DNA from: Ideonella livida
GTDB lineage: Bacteria; Pseudomonadota; Gammaproteobacteria; Burkholderiales; Burkholderiaceae_C
Length of the DNA stretch: 64,000 nucleotides
Assembly (NCBI RefSeq): GCF_010499455.1
Contig: NZ_JAAGOH010000012.1
Location: 62,001-126,000 of the forward strand
Direction of reading: 5' to 3'
The position numbers and the translations under genes are program-made. The notes under the pieces were generated by a model. That model saw only the letters and a list, made by a program, of their open reading frames with translations. It did no database searches and had not been told where the DNA came from. How positions within the stretch are numbered: position 1 is the first letter of the stretch; every line of letters begins with the position of its first letter. Below are positions 45,659 through 54,289 of the stretch, one piece after another.

Positions 45659-47014
45659 TCAGCGGGCGGGCGTGGCGGCGGCGGCGGTCGTCACCGCCGC
45701 CGGCAGCGGCACCGGCTTGGGGGGCGGGGCCTCCAGCAGGGTGTCGATGCGGGCCGCCGCCGCCTGCAGCGTGCGCTCGGCGTCGGCCCCGTCGGCCAGT
45801 TGGCGCACCGCCTGGGCAAACTCGGCAGACACCACCGGATAGGCCGGGGTGACGGGCCGCAGGCGCGCCTTGCGGTCCAGGATCTGGTCCACGTACAGGC
45901 GCAGCGGACCCTGCGCGCCGTAGGTCTCGGAGGCGAAGATGGCCTCCAGCGTGCCGGGGATGGCGCCATTGATGCGCGTGACCCGCAGCACCTCGGCCGG
46001 GCTCATGAGGTGCTCCAGCACCTGGGCCGCCTCCTGCGGATGCGGGCAGCTGGCCGACACCGCCCAGGCCCAGGACCCCGCACCCGTCACCGGCCGGCCC
46101 GGCCCCAGGCGCGGCATGGGCAGCAGCACCAGGTCGGCGCCCAGGGCCTTTTGGTACTCGCGGTAGGTCCAGTGGCCCACATAGGACAGGCCGGCGCGGC
46201 CCTCGACAAAATCACGCCCGCCCTGCCCGCTCGCGTCCACCCAGCCCTGGCGCACCCAGTGCTGGAAACGCTTGAAGGCCTGGACGCTGGCCGGGCTGTC
46301 CAGCGCGCCACGGGCCTGCAGCCGGCCGCCGCGCAGGGCAAGCAGGTCCCCGCCCTGCGCCTGCACCAGCGGCAGGAAGGCGTAGGTGAGCCATTCGCCC
46401 ACGCCGTAGTCGAACTTCATGTCCAGCGGCTGGCGGGCGCCGGCCTTCTTCAGGGCCGCCAGCACCTGCTCAAACTCCTCGCCGCTCCAGGGCTCCAGGC
46501 CCGAAGCCGGGATGCGGGCGCCGATCTTCTGCAGCCAGCCCCGGTGGCCCCACAGGGCCAGGCCCGAGTCGTACTGGCCCAGGGCATAGAGCTTGCCGTC
46601 CACCTGCCCCTGGGCCTGCAGGGTGCGCAGCAGGCGGCGCTGGTAGGCCGCACGGTCGAGCAGGTCGTCCAGCGGCCGCAAGGCGCCACGGGCCACCCAG
46701 TACGGCAGGTTGGGCCCGTCAAGGTCGAGCAGGCAGGGCAGGGCCCCGCGCTCGGCCGCCGCCGTCAGGGCCGCCTGGTAGCCCCCCTCCTCCTGGCCCA
46801 CCAGGGTCAGGCGGATATGGGGCCGGGCCTGCTGGAAGGCCCGCACCGAGGCCTCCAGCGCCTCGCGCTCCGGCCCGGGGCCGGAGTGCATCCACACCGT
46901 CAACGCCACCGGCGCGGCGGTCTGGGCGGCCTGGCCCGGCAGCGCGGCCCCCAGCCACAGGGCCAGGCACAGCGCCGCCGCGGGGCGCAGGAGCAGGGTG
47001 GACAGGCAGGACAT
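45659..47014 (-). CDS. Extracellular sugar-binding protein, first of a tandem pair in gene order toward permeases
   Basis: 451 residues. Signal peptide (MSCLSTLLLRPAAALCLALW to about residue 30), then a family-1 solute-binding fold starting VALTVWMHSGPGPERE with LPCLLDLDGPNLPYW and VGHWTYREYQ. It is clearly paralogous to the protein encoded directly upstream (shared GPGPER, DGPNL and VGHWTY), and carries a Pro/Ala C-terminal tail not seen there. It probably presents the same or a related disaccharide to the permeases. Confidence 0.92.
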   Translation of the reverse strand: MSCLSTLLLRPAAALCLALWLGAALPGQAAQTAAPVALTVWMHSGPGPEREALEASVRAFQQARPHIRLTLVGQEEGGYQAALTAAAERGALPCLLDLDGPNLPYWVARGALRPLDDLLDRAAYQRRLLRTLQAQGQVDGKLYALGQYDSGLALWGHRGWLQKIGARIPASGLEPWSGEEFEQVLAALKKAGARQPLDMKFDYGVGEWLTYAFLPLVQAQGGDLLALRGGRLQARGALDSPASVQAFKRFQHWVRQGWVDASGQGGRDFVEGRAGLSYVGHWTYREYQKALGADLVLLPMPRLGPGRPVTGAGSWAWAVSASCPHPQEAAQVLEHLMSPAEVLRVTRINGAIPGTLEAIFASETYGAQGPLRLYVDQILDRKARLRPVTPAYPVVSAEFAQAVRQLADGADAERTLQAAAARIDTLLEAPPPKPVPLPAAVTTAAAATPAR

Positions 47015-47030
47015 GGCGCTGGCGGGGGGG

Positions 47031-48329
47031 TCAGCGGCTGGGGTAGCCGTTGTTGTCCTCGATGTCCTGGTCGATCTTGCGCACCGCCTTGTCCAGCTCC
47101 TTCTTCACATCGCCGCCGTTGACGATGTTGTTGACCGCCTCGGCAAAGGCCGCGCTGATGACCGGGTAGGCCGGTGTCTCCGGGCGCACCCGGGCCACGC
47201 CCTGGCTGCTCTGGGCCACATACAGGCTCAGCGGGCCGCCGGCCTTGTAGGCGGGGCTGTCGGCCTGGGCGGCGGCGGTGGCGGGCACGGCGCCGTTGGC
47301 GGCGGTGATGCGCAGGATCTCGGCCTTGCCCATCAGGAACTCCAGCGCCTTGGAGGCGGCCTCCGGCGCCGGGCAGCTCTTGGCGATGCCGAAGTTCCAC
47401 GAGCCCGCGCCGGTCACGGCCTGCGCGCCCAGCTTGGGCATGGGGATCAGCACCAGCTCCTCGCCCAGGGCCTTGCGGTAGTCGTTGTAGGTCCAATGAC
47501 CCACCCACGACAGGGCCGAGACGCCCTGCACAAAGTCACCGTCGTTCTTGGTGCCCGGGTTGACATAGCCCTTCTTGACCCAGCCCTGCAGCATCGTCAT
47601 GGCCTCCACCGCCGCCGGGCCGTTGAGGGCACCCTTGGCGCTGCGGTAGGTCTTGCGGTCGATCAGGTCGCCGCCCAGGCTCTGCACGATGGGGGCAAAG
47701 CCGTAGCTGATCCACTCGCCAATGCCGTAGTTGAACTTCATGTCCAGCGGCACCTTCACGCCGGCGGCCTTGAGCTTGGCCAGCGCGTCCTCAAACTCGG
47801 CGCGGCTCCAGGCGTCGGCCGGGCCCTTGGGAATGCGCACGCCCGCGGCTTGCAGGGTCTTGCGGTTGCCCCAGATGGCCAGGCCCGAATCGAACTGCGC
47901 CACCGAGTAGAGCTTGCCGTTGTAGGTGCCCTGGCGGGTCAGCGTGGGCAGCAGGGGCTGGTCCTTGACCAGCTTGGCGATGCCCAGGCCGTCGAGCGGG
48001 CGGATCTTGCCCGACCAGGCGTAGTTGTAGAGGTTGGGGCCGTCAAAGTCGAGGATGCAGGGCAGCTTGCCGGCCAGCGCGGCCGCACTCACCTGGTCGT
48101 TGTAGCTGCCCTCGGGCAAGGCCACCAGGTTCACCTTCACGTCCTTCTGCGCGTCGTTGAAGGCCTTGATGGAGGCCACGTACACGTCGCGCTCCGGGCC
48201 GGGGCCGGCGTGCACCCACATGCTCACCTCGGTGGCGGCCTGCGCGGCCCCCATCGTGCCCACCACGGCGGCGGCCACCGCCGCCACGGCGGTCCACCGC
48301 CCTGCGTTCACACCCAGCATCTTGGCCAT
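47031..48329 (-). CDS. Extracellular sugar-binding protein, promoter-proximal copy
   Basis: 432 residues. Signal peptide (RWTAVAAVAAAVVGTMGAAQA, cleavage about residue 31) and a solute-binding fold beginning ATEVSMWVHAGPGPERD, with LPCILDFDGPNLYNY and VGHWTYNDYRK. It is the first gene of the sugar operon, which runs on through a paralogous binding protein, two permeases, an ATPase and a sucrose phosphorylase. The start follows AAAGGTAGAGACG. Twin LacI-type operators lie 200-240 bp upstream. Confidence 0.93.
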   Translation of the reverse strand: MAKMLGVNAGRWTAVAAVAAAVVGTMGAAQAATEVSMWVHAGPGPERDVYVASIKAFNDAQKDVKVNLVALPEGSYNDQVSAAALAGKLPCILDFDGPNLYNYAWSGKIRPLDGLGIAKLVKDQPLLPTLTRQGTYNGKLYSVAQFDSGLAIWGNRKTLQAAGVRIPKGPADAWSRAEFEDALAKLKAAGVKVPLDMKFNYGIGEWISYGFAPIVQSLGGDLIDRKTYRSAKGALNGPAAVEAMTMLQGWVKKGYVNPGTKNDGDFVQGVSALSWVGHWTYNDYRKALGEELVLIPMPKLGAQAVTGAGSWNFGIAKSCPAPEAASKALEFLMGKAEILRITAANGAVPATAAAQADSPAYKAGGPLSLYVAQSSQGVARVRPETPAYPVISAAFAEAVNNIVNGGDVKKELDKAVRKIDQDIEDNNGYPSR

Positions 48330-48532
48330 GTCTCGTCTCTACCTTTCGTGTCGGTGGTGGCGGCGCATCCGGCTGGACGCGGGCCGCCTGCTGACCCGGG
48401 CCGCCACGGTCCGGGCCTGCGCCCTTGCCGGCCCTGTGCCGGCTGCGCCGGCATCGGCCGGCCTTCAGCGTCCTGGAGCGCGGGGGCCGCAAGCGGCCCA
48501 CCGTGCAGTGGAATCTTCAGGCAAAGCCAGCT

Positions 48533-48570
48533 CCAAAGCGCTTTGGATATTGTGATCCAAAGCGCTTTGG
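48533..48570. promoter_or_regulatory. Two tandem LacI-family operators
   Basis: CCAAAGCGCTTTGG occurs twice as perfect 14-bp palindromes at 48533-48546 and 48557-48570, centres 24 bp apart. The central CG within an AAAGCGCTTT core is the usual LacI/GalR-family operator form. They lie in the divergent region between the sugar operon and the lacI-type gene; the remaining part of 48330-48654 shows no gene. Confidence 0.85.
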
Positions 48571-48654
48571 GGTGGGCCTGGGTTTTCCCCAGGCACCTTC
48601 TGTGGCCCCCGCCTTGACGGCCAAGGGCCCGGGCGGGGTACGCTCGCGCTCCTC

Positions 48655-49674
48655 ATGGATCTCAAGCAGTTGTCTCAAGTGCTGGGCTTGTCCCAGACCA
48701 CCATCAGCCGGGCGCTCAACGGCTACGCCGACGTGAGCGAGCGCACCCGCGAGCGCGTCATGGCCGCCGCGCGCGAGCATGGCTACCGCCCCAACGGCGC
48801 CGCGCGGCGCCTGGCGGTGGGCCGCTCCGAGGCCATGGGCATCGTCTACCCCACCGGCTCGGGCGACCTGGGCGACCCACGGTTTCTGGCCATGGTCGGC
48901 GGCCTGACCGATCGCTGCGCGGCGCGCAACATCGACGTGCTCATCGCCTCCTCCCCGCCCGAGGGCGAACTGGCCACCTACGAACGGCTGCTGCGCAACG
49001 GGCGGGTGGACGGCTACATCGTCCCCCATACCCGGCGCAGCGACCCGCGCATCGACTACCTGCGCACCCGGCGCGTGCCCTTCGTGGCCTATGGCCGCTG
49101 CGACGACTGCCAGGACATCGCCTGGTTCGACTTTGACAACGAGGCTGGCATGGCCCTGGCCGTGGCCCAGCTGCTGCGCGCCGGCCACCAGGACATCGCC
49201 CTGGTGCACGCCCCCACCAGCCTGAACTTTGCCCACCAGCGCCTGCTGGGCTACCAGCGCGGCCTGCAGGCCGCGGGCCTGCCACCGCAGCCGCAGCGGG
49301 TGGTGCCGGCGGAATTCACCCGCGTGGGCGGCTACCAGGCCGCGCAGACGCTGATGCAGTCGGCCCGGCCACCCACGGCCATCGTGGCCGACAACCATGT
49401 GCTGGGCGTGGGCCTGGTGCGCGGCCTGCTGGACCTGGGCCTGCGCCTGCCCGAGGACGTGTCGGTGATCGTCTACGACGGCATACCGGCCGACTCCCCC
49501 CTGCACAGCCTGGGCGTCAACGCCATCGAGCAGCCCGACGCCGCCAGCGCCGGCCACTGCCTGGCCGACCTGCTGCAGGGCCTGACCGAGGGCCGGCCGG
49601 TGGACGCCCTGCAGGTGCTGTGGCAGCCGGTGTACGCCCCCGGCCGCACCGTGGGCCCGCCGCGCGGGGCCTGA
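48655..49674 (+). CDS. LacI-family transcriptional regulator
   Basis: 339 residues. N-terminal helix-turn-helix with the hinge (LSQTTISRALNGYADVSE), then a periplasmic-binding-type effector domain. It is divergent from the sugar importer/phosphorylase operon and almost certainly binds the two CCAAAGCGCTTTGG sites 85-122 bp before its start, so repression of the operon until the disaccharide appears, plus autoregulation, is inferred. It resembles AglR-type regulators of alpha-glucoside uptake. Confidence 0.93.
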   Translation: MDLKQLSQVLGLSQTTISRALNGYADVSERTRERVMAAAREHGYRPNGAARRLAVGRSEAMGIVYPTGSGDLGDPRFLAMVGGLTDRCAARNIDVLIASSPPEGELATYERLLRNGRVDGYIVPHTRRSDPRIDYLRTRRVPFVAYGRCDDCQDIAWFDFDNEAGMALAVAQLLRAGHQDIALVHAPTSLNFAHQRLLGYQRGLQAAGLPPQPQRVVPAEFTRVGGYQAAQTLMQSARPPTAIVADNHVLGVGLVRGLLDLGLRLPEDVSVIVYDGIPADSPLHSLGVNAIEQPDAASAGHCLADLLQGLTEGRPVDALQVLWQPVYAPGRTVGPPRGA

Positions 49675-49813
49675 GCCGCCCGGCCCCGGGCGACCTACAC
49701 GGTCCTGTCACACGGGCCACGCAAGATCGGTGGCGTTCGGGCGGCTTGCAGGCCGCTCCCCTTTGCACCCCGTGCAACGCCCACCGGGCCGCCTTCCGCC
49801 GGCGGCAACACCC

Positions 49814-50779
49814 ATGCGACTCGCGCTGCTGACCCTCTCGGCCTTCGCCCAGGACCACCTGGCCCTGGTGTTCCAGCACTGGCAGCGGCAGGCCAGCTTC
49901 TACGTCCACGTGGACGCCAAGGTGCCCGTCTCCCCCGCGCTGGCCGACATCCAGAGCCCGCACTGGCGGCTGATGGCCCACCGCCACCGGGTCCACTGGG
50001 GCGCCTGGTCCATGGTCGCCGCCGCCCTGGACATGCTGGAGGCCGCCTATGCCGACGGCCACGACTACTTCGCCCTGATCTCCGACGACAGCGCACCGCT
50101 GCATGCTGAGCCGGTGCTGCGCCAGCGCCTGGCCCGCCACGGCGACCTGATGGCCGGCGCGCCAGTGGACCCGCAGTCGCACCTGGCCAACCGCTTCCAG
50201 TACCGCTATTTCCTGGACGTGGGGCCGCTGAACCCGCGTTTTGCCGAGCGCCCGCCCATGTACCGCTGGGGCTTCACCCCCGAGGAGGTGGAGCAGCTGC
50301 GTGCCGCCCTGGCCCAGCCCCAGCCCACGGCGCCCTACGGCACCTTCCACAAGGGCAAGGCCTGGTGGGGCCTGACCCGCGAAAGCGCGGGCGCGCTGCT
50401 GGCCGTGGTGCGCGAGCGGCCCGAAACGCTGCGTTTCTTCAGCGGCTGCGCCAACCCCGACGAATCCTTCTTCCAGACCCTGTACTTCCAAGAGCTGGGC
50501 CGCCCGTCGCGCAACCTGTTCATGTTCGACGACTTCAGCGACCCCAAGCAGCGCCCGCGGGTCTTCAACGCGCCCACCGACCCGCTGATCGACACCCGCT
50601 TCTGCTTTGCCCGCAAGGTGCGCCCCGGTCCTGAGGCGCTGGAAGCCCTGGGCCTGCACTACCGCCGCCTGGAACAGGCGGGCGCGCCCGGGCCCCTGCC
50701 GGCCGCGGCCCTCTGGCACCCCGGCGCGGGCGCCGCGCCGTTGCCCGCGCTGCCCATGGCGGGCCCCGCCACGCACTGA
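49814..50779 (+). CDS. GT14-type (core-2/I-branching-like) glycosyltransferase
   Basis: 321 residues, soluble. Family pattern: N-terminal LALLTLSAFAQDHLALVF, then YVHVDAK, HWGAWSMVAAAL, the DXD-like LISDDSAPL and HKGKAWWGLTRES. In bacteria these 'beta-1,6-N-acetylglucosaminyltransferase' relatives decorate polysaccharides or glycoproteins; donor and acceptor are unknown. It stands alone after the lacI-type gene and converges on a lysR gene with a 23-bp gap containing the palindrome GGTCAGGCCTGACC (50801-50814), which may act as a weak shared terminator. Confidence 0.82.
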   Translation: MRLALLTLSAFAQDHLALVFQHWQRQASFYVHVDAKVPVSPALADIQSPHWRLMAHRHRVHWGAWSMVAAALDMLEAAYADGHDYFALISDDSAPLHAEPVLRQRLARHGDLMAGAPVDPQSHLANRFQYRYFLDVGPLNPRFAERPPMYRWGFTPEEVEQLRAALAQPQPTAPYGTFHKGKAWWGLTRESAGALLAVVRERPETLRFFSGCANPDESFFQTLYFQELGRPSRNLFMFDDFSDPKQRPRVFNAPTDPLIDTRFCFARKVRPGPEALEALGLHYRRLEQAGAPGPLPAAALWHPGAGAAPLPALPMAGPATH

Positions 50780-50802
50780 ACCGCCCGGCAGCCCGGGCCA
50801 GG

Positions 50803-51717
50803 TCAGGCCTGACCCGGCCGCACCGACGCGCCATCGGCCTGCAGCGCCTGGCGCACCCCCTCCAGCAGCGCCTGCGCCGGTGCTGACGGCGGCTGCGCCA
50901 CGTGGCGCAAGGCAAAAACCGGGTGGCGCGGGCTCTCGCGCAGGGGCCGCCACACCAGCACTCCAGGCGGCTGGGCTTGGGCGGTGAACCGGTCCACCAC
51001 GGCCACGCCGGCCCCACTGGCCACCAGGGCGCAGGCCACCTGGCCCGAGCGCACCTCCAGCGCCGGCACCGGCCCACCGGCCGCCGCAGTGGGCGCCAGC
51101 GCCGCCAACAGCTGGCCCTGCGGCGTGTCGGCCGCAAAACCCACCAGCGCCTCGCCCGCCAAGTCCGCCAAGCCCACCGCCTCGCGGCCCGCCAGCCGGT
51201 GGTCCGGCGGGCACACCAGCCCCAGCGTCCAGTGGCCCAGGCGTTCGGCCTGCAGCAGGGGATGGGCCACCGGCAAAGTGCTGATGGCCAGGTCTGCCTC
51301 CTGCCGCACCAGCTGGGCACTCATCTCGCGCAGCAGCTGCGCCTGCAGCACCACCCGCAGGCCAGGGTGCCCGCGCACCAGGCGGGCCACCGCCTGCGGC
51401 ACCACCTGCAGCGCCATGCTGGGGCTGCACAACAAGCGCAGCGTCAGCCCGGCCCCCGTGCGCAGGGCCTGGGCCCGCTCGTCAATGCGCTGCACACCGC
51501 GGTAGACCTGCTCGACCTCCTCATGCAGGGCCAGGGCCTCGGGCGTGGGCCGCAGCCGGCCCCGGCCCCGCTCAAACAGGCGCAAGCCCAGCTGCAGCTC
51601 AATGTGGGCCAGCATGCGGCTGATGCCCGGCTGCGAGACATGCAGCAGCCGCGCCGCCTGGGTGACCGAGCCGGTGCTCATCACCGCCCGAAAAACTTCA
51701 ATCTGACGCAAGTTCAT
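50803..51717 (-). CDS. LysR-family regulator
   Basis: 304 residues. Helix-turn-helix GSVTQAARLLHVSQPGISRML close to the N-terminus and a standard effector domain (LRLLCSPSMALQVVP onward). It is divergent from the Bug receptor/FAD oxidoreductase pair, with a T-N11-A dyad overlapping its own start codon, so control of that catabolic unit plus autorepression is inferred. Confidence 0.93.
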   Translation of the reverse strand: MNLRQIEVFRAVMSTGSVTQAARLLHVSQPGISRMLAHIELQLGLRLFERGRGRLRPTPEALALHEEVEQVYRGVQRIDERAQALRTGAGLTLRLLCSPSMALQVVPQAVARLVRGHPGLRVVLQAQLLREMSAQLVRQEADLAISTLPVAHPLLQAERLGHWTLGLVCPPDHRLAGREAVGLADLAGEALVGFAADTPQGQLLAALAPTAAAGGPVPALEVRSGQVACALVASGAGVAVVDRFTAQAQPPGVLVWRPLRESPRHPVFALRHVAQPPSAPAQALLEGVRQALQADGASVRPGQA

Positions 51718-51731
51718 AACACCGTGTTATG
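51715..51731. promoter_or_regulatory. LysR-type operator over the lysR start
   Basis: CATAACA-CCG-TGTTATG, a 7-3-7 inverted repeat containing the LysR-box spacing T-N11-A (51717 to 51729). Its left end is the lysR start codon itself, which fits autorepression; it is also 197 bp before the divergent Bug gene. Confidence 0.6.
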
Positions 51732-51927
51732 CCATACGCAGGTCTTGGTATTGGTCAGGCATGGCCTGTGCCGCCACCATGGCCAGCCAGTGGCACGGGC
51801 CCACCGGGACGCCGCCCAGACGGCGTCAGGCGGCCTTACCCAGCCTCACGCAGCCTCACGCGGACCCACGCCACCCGCCGCCGGCACCAGCCGGAAGACC
51901 GGTCCTTACGCCAATCGGAGACACCCC

Positions 51928-52938
51928 ATGACCACCTCCCTGCCCCGCCGCCAGGCGTTGGGCCGCCTGATGGGCCTCAGCGGCCTGGCCGCGCTGGGCC
52001 CCTCCGCCCTGCTGAGCCCCACCGGCGCCCTGGCCAGCGAGCCCTGGCCCACCCGGCCGCTGCGCCTGATCGTGCCCTTCGCCCCCGGCGGCGCGGCCGA
52101 CAGTTCGGCCCGCGCGCTGGCCGACCCGTTCGCCACGGCCCTGGGCCAAGCGGTGGTGGTGGAGAACCGGCCTGGCGCCGGCAGCGCCGTGGGCGTCAAG
52201 CTCGCGGCCCAGGCCCGCGACGGCCACACCCTGCTCATGGGCAGCAACAGCATGGTCATCAACCCCTCACTGCAGCCCGCCATAGGGTACGAGGTGGCAC
52301 GCGACTTTGAGCCGGTGGGCATGGTGTCGGTACAACCGTTGGTGCTGGTGGTGCCCGCCGGCTCGGGCCCGCGCTCAGTCAAGGACCTGGTGGCGCAGGC
52401 CAAGGCCCGGCCGGGCACCCTCACCGCCGGCAACAGCGGCCCGGGCACCCTGGCGCACCTCACCTCGGAGCTGTTTGCCGCGGAGATGGGCATCGACCTG
52501 ATCCCCGTGCCCTACAAGGGCGAAAGCGCCCTGCTGCCCGACCTGCTGGGCGGCCTGGTGAACCTGGGCTTCCTCAACCTGCCCAGCGTGCTGCCCCACC
52601 TCAAGGCCGGCAAGCTGGTGGCCCTGGCCGTGTCGGCCCCGCAGCCGTTGGCCGAACTGCCCGGCGTGCCCACCCTGCGCAGCCAGGGTTTGCCCACGCT
52701 GGAGGTGCAGGGCTGGGCCGCCCTGCTGGCCCCGCGCGGCACCGTGCCCACCGAGGCGCTCACGCGTCTGGAAGGTCTGCTGGCCCAGGCCTTGGCCAGC
52801 GAGCCGGTTCGCGCGCGCTTTGCCGCCATCGGCGTGGCGCCCCACCCGCTGGGCCGGGCGCCCACCGCCGCCTTCTTGCAGCAGGAGGAGCGGCGCTATG
52901 CCGCCATCATCCGCAGCCGCGGGATCCGCCTGGAATGA
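51928..52938 (+). CDS. Bug-family (TTT) periplasmic substrate-binding protein, third in window
   Basis: 336 residues. Signal with Arg-Arg (LPRRQALGRLMGLSGLAALG), mature start about EPWPTRPLRLIVPFAPGGAAD, then VVVENRPGAGSAVG. It probably binds the compound degraded by the coupled FAD oxidoreductase (ATGA overlap at its end). No TctA/TctB genes accompany it. Upstream CGGAGACACCCC gives a good start. Confidence 0.92.
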   Translation: MTTSLPRRQALGRLMGLSGLAALGPSALLSPTGALASEPWPTRPLRLIVPFAPGGAADSSARALADPFATALGQAVVVENRPGAGSAVGVKLAAQARDGHTLLMGSNSMVINPSLQPAIGYEVARDFEPVGMVSVQPLVLVVPAGSGPRSVKDLVAQAKARPGTLTAGNSGPGTLAHLTSELFAAEMGIDLIPVPYKGESALLPDLLGGLVNLGFLNLPSVLPHLKAGKLVALAVSAPQPLAELPGVPTLRSQGLPTLEVQGWAALLAPRGTVPTEALTRLEGLLAQALASEPVRARFAAIGVAPHPLGRAPTAAFLQQEERRYAAIIRSRGIRLE

Positions 52939-54287
52939 GCGCCGCCCTGCCTGAGACCGCGGGCCCCCACGCCGCGCCCGCGCGCCACCTGGACGTGCTG
53001 GTATGCGGCGGCGGCGTGGCCGGCACCGTGGCGGCCGTGGCCGCCGCGCGCGGCGGTGCCCGTGTGGCCCTGCTGGAACGCTACGGCTTTCTGGGTGGCA
53101 ACGCCACCGCCGGTGCCGTGGCCCAGTTCAACAGCTGGCAGACCGCCGCGGGCCGCACGGTGGTGGCCGGCCTGGCGCAGGAGGTGGTAGACCGCCTGCG
53201 CATCCTGGGCGGCGCCGGGGCGCATCAGCGCTTCCAAATGTCCACGGGCCACTGGATGGACCGGGTGGAATACGCGCCCGAGCTGCTCAAGCTGGTGCTG
53301 GACGAGATGGTGCTGGAAGCCGGCGTGACCCCCCTGCTACACACCAACTTGCTGGCGGTGCACACCGCGCCCCTGCCCGGGGCGCCTGCGGCCCGCGCCG
53401 TGACCGGCGTGGAGACGCTGGGCCGCGGCGGGCGCAGCCACTGGTGCCCGCGGGTGCTGATCGACGCCAGCGGCGACATGGAAGCCGCCCGCCTGGCCGG
53501 CGCCCCCCTGCTGGACCTGGGTCAGGGCGAGACCCTGCAGCCCGCCACCATGATGTTCCGCTTTGGCCCGGTGGACTTTGCCACCCTGGACGCCGTGCCC
53601 GCCGCCGCGCTGCAGGCCCTGGCCCGGCAGGGCCACGCCCAAGGCTGGCTGGCGCGCGCCGCGCTGCATGCTGCACGCGAGCCCGGTAGCGACGACGCCT
53701 GGTTCAACATCAGCCGCCTGGCGGTGGACGCCACCGACCCCGCCGCCCTGGGCCAGGCCGAGATGGAGGGCCGGCGCCAGGCCTGGCGGGCCGCCCGCTT
53801 TCTGCGCGAGCAGGTGCCGGGCTGCAGCCAGGGCCAGCTGCGTGCCTTTGGCACCCAGGTGGGCGTACGCGAAACGCGCCGGGTGCAAGGCGACTGGGTC
53901 CTGAGCGCCGAGGACCTGCTGCGCCCGACCGCGTTTGCCGACGCGGTGGCCGCCGGCGCCTACCCCATCGACATCCACCCCGCACAAGGCGGCGAGCTGG
54001 ACTACCGCGGCCTGGGCGAGCACCACGCGTACCAGATCCCCTGGCGCAGCCTGTGCGCCCAGGGCCCGGTGAACCTGCTGGTGGCCGGGCGGGGCCTGTC
54101 GGCCACCCACCAGGCCCTGGCCGCCGTGCGGGTGATGACCATTGCCATGGCCCTGGGCCAGGCCGCCGGCACCGGTGCGGCCCTGGCGGTGGCCACCACC
54201 CCGGGCACCGTCCCTGCCCCGGTGCGCGCCGTGGCGGTCAGCGCCCTGCAGGCCCGCTTGCGGGCCGAGGGCGCCTGCCTGGCGTGA
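52935..54287 (+). CDS. FAD-dependent oxidoreductase
   Basis: 450 residues. The N-terminal Rossmann motif VLVCGGGVAGTVAAVAAARGG is followed by ALLERYGFLGGNATAG, the pattern of the 'FAD-dependent oxidoreductase' family related to geranylgeranyl-reductase-like and thiazole-type flavoproteins; C-terminal AGRGLSATHQALAAVRVM is also typical. The substrate is unknown; members often stand in sugar- or aromatic-catabolic loci. It is coupled to the Bug gene and converges on an MFS gene only 2 bp away. Confidence 0.85.
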   Translation: MSAALPETAGPHAAPARHLDVLVCGGGVAGTVAAVAAARGGARVALLERYGFLGGNATAGAVAQFNSWQTAAGRTVVAGLAQEVVDRLRILGGAGAHQRFQMSTGHWMDRVEYAPELLKLVLDEMVLEAGVTPLLHTNLLAVHTAPLPGAPAARAVTGVETLGRGGRSHWCPRVLIDASGDMEAARLAGAPLLDLGQGETLQPATMMFRFGPVDFATLDAVPAAALQALARQGHAQGWLARAALHAAREPGSDDAWFNISRLAVDATDPAALGQAEMEGRRQAWRAARFLREQVPGCSQGQLRAFGTQVGVRETRRVQGDWVLSAEDLLRPTAFADAVAAGAYPIDIHPAQGGELDYRGLGEHHAYQIPWRSLCAQGPVNLLVAGRGLSATHQALAAVRVMTIAMALGQAAGTGAALAVATTPGTVPAPVRAVAVSALQARLRAEGACLA

Positions 54288-54289
54288 AC

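Noticed and set aside
50801-50814. GGTCAGGCCTGACC palindrome as a regulator site
   Set aside because: It lies between two converging gene ends, so a weak terminator role is more likely than an operator; too weak to list alone.
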